A stretch of 15,025 nt of DNA from JBQTHP01 sp052389755 (GTDB lineage Bacteria; Pseudomonadota; Gammaproteobacteria; Steroidobacterales; Steroidobacteraceae): assembly GCA_052389755.1 (NCBI GenBank), contig JBQTHP010000048.1, positions 1 through 15,025 of the forward strand, read 5' to 3'. Below are positions 14,311 through 15,025 of this stretch, piece after piece (positions within the stretch are counted from its first letter, which is position 1; each line of letters begins with the position of its first letter). The translations under genes were made by a program, and so were the position numbers. The notes beneath the pieces were generated by a model. That model had not been told where the DNA came from and ran no database searches. It saw only the letters and a list, made by a program, of their open reading frames with translations.

Positions 14311-14411
14311 GAGCAGTGCCCTGAATGCCCGAGAGACCGCCCCGAGGCTATCAGGCTCATGGCTCCAGAAGAAGATTTTCGCCCCAACACGGAGCGCCAG
14401 AAGCCTTCAAA

Positions 14412-14474
14412 CTCCTAGGCGCATGGCGCAAGCAGGCTCATCCGGTAGGATTCAGAGACTCCGGGCGCTAGGAG
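14412..14474. repeat. Inverted repeat CTCCTAG / CTAGGAG between the endonuclease and NYN genes
   Basis: CTCCTAG (14412-14418) and CTAGGAG (14468-14474) are perfect complements with 49 bases between them. Both arms are extended inward by GCGC-type bases, with one extra base on the left. The right arm contains the ribosome binding site (GGAG) of the NYN gene. The pair lies in the divergent intergenic region, so it could be a two-site operator or simply matched ribosome-binding-like sequences on opposite strands. Confidence 0.35.
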
Positions 14475-14481
14475 AACGCAG

Positions 14482-15025
14482 GTGGCGAACTTCCTCTATG
14501 TCGATAATTCCAACGTATGGATTGAGGGGCAGCACGTGGCCGCCGTGACGAGCGGGCTCGCGCCCGACATCTGGACTGCGCTCGAGTACCGAATCTGTGA
14601 CCACAATTGGCGTCTCGATTTCGGGCGCTTAATGGAATTCGCCGGCGGCGACAAGGCACAAATCGGTCGCGCGGTCCTTTACGGCTCCCGGCCACCTCCG
14701 AACGACTCGCTGTGGGGCGCGGCGAAGGCCAAGGGGTTTGAGGTATTCGTACACGACCGAAGTCATTGGACCGGAAAGGAGAAGAAGGTTGATACGCAGA
14801 TTGCCACCGACATCACGGCCGATTCGTATGAGCTAATGGATCCAAAACGAGATGAGATCACGCTCGTCGCGGGAGACTCGGATTACGTTCCTACTGTGGA
14901 GCGCCTACGAAAGAGAGGGCTTCGTTTCGACGTGTGTTTTTGGGGGCAGGCCAGCGCTGAGCTTCGACAAGCGTGCTCCAATTTCGTGGCCCTCGATGAC
15001 CACCTGGAGCTAGTGCGATTTCGAT
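14482..15025 (+). CDS. NYN-domain (PIN-like) nuclease family protein, 3' end beyond the window
   Basis: The open frame starts at a GTG with an excellent ribosome binding site (GGAG 14471-14474, seven bases upstream) and runs 181 codons without a stop to the window edge. It shows the NYN/LabA-like pattern: Y-V-D8-N-S-N11-V-W at the first strand, then K-K-V-D104-T-Q-I-A-T-D110 and V-A-G-D132-S-D134-Y-V-P. These acidic residues form the usual metal-binding cluster of PIN-like RNases. Proteins of this group cleave RNA or are presumed to; the target here is unknown. It is divergent from the restriction endonuclease across a 171-base intergenic region. The domain core seems complete, so the missing part may be only a short tail or an added C-terminal domain. 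Confidence 0.85.
   Translation, partial: MANFLYVDNSNVWIEGQHVAAVTSGLAPDIWTALEYRICDHNWRLDFGRLMEFAGGDKAQIGRAVLYGSRPPPNDSLWGAAKAKGFEVFVHDRSHWTGKEKKVDTQIATDITADSYELMDPKRDEITLVAGDSDYVPTVERLRKRGLRFDVCFWGQASAELRQACSNFVALDDHLELVRFR

Noticed and set aside
14157..14390. 77-codon minus-strand frame starting ahead of the endonuclease
   Set aside because: It overlaps the endonuclease in another frame, loses any protein-like pattern and has no family features.

Overview
The window is GC-rich and densely coding, and it reads as a chromosomal segment of a soil- or water-type member of the Pseudomonadota. The evidence is the protocatechuate 4,5-cleavage genes, a glutathione-linked formaldehyde enzyme and the general codon style. 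The class is not certain. A promoter-like GGAAC-N16-CGTT motif ahead of csbD resembles alphaproteobacterial EcfG promoters, but one motif cannot settle it.

Layout. (1) Positions 1-300, minus strand: a small CsbD-family stress protein with a candidate ECF-sigma promoter and a hairpin terminator. (2) Positions 396-9781, plus strand: a tightly packed cluster of twelve genes: a small helical unknown, an enol-lactonase-like alpha/beta hydrolase (PcaD type), PobA, S-formylglutathione hydrolase, LigK-type aldolase, LigU/GalD-type isomerase, LigJ hydratase, LigI lactonase, LigA, LigB, LigC and a DoxX-family membrane protein. Many junctions are ATGA overlaps, so translation is probably coupled. Together these enzymes take 4-hydroxybenzoate to protocatechuate (PobA), open the ring at 4,5 (LigAB), oxidise the semialdehyde to 2-pyrone-4,6-dicarboxylate (LigC), hydrolyse it to 4-oxalomesaconate (LigI), isomerise and hydrate it (LigU/GalD, LigJ) and cleave it to pyruvate and oxaloacetate (LigK). 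The formaldehyde-detoxifying hydrolase suggests that methoxylated, lignin-derived aromatics feed the route. No regulator or transporter for the cluster is inside the window.

(3) Positions 9782-11115: an AT-rich intergenic patch with a minicistron, a membrane-anchored histidine phosphatase, a convergent Bcp-type peroxiredoxin, and a tRNA-Ala(CGC) with its own promoter. (4) Positions 11116-15025: directly downstream of the tRNA the style changes to an accessory, defence-like module. It begins with a 438-base stretch without a convincing gene. A gamma-type adenine-N6 DNA methyltransferase follows, with a convergent restriction endonuclease whose 3' end overlaps it by 63 bases. Last comes a divergent NYN-domain (PIN-like nuclease) gene cut by the right edge.

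The most notable observation is that the restriction endonuclease appears to be an internal duplication of a PD-(D/E)XK module. The C-terminal copy has the intact P-D-x6-E-V-K motif. The N-terminal copy keeps the scaffold and the lysine spacing but has lost the two acidic positions.
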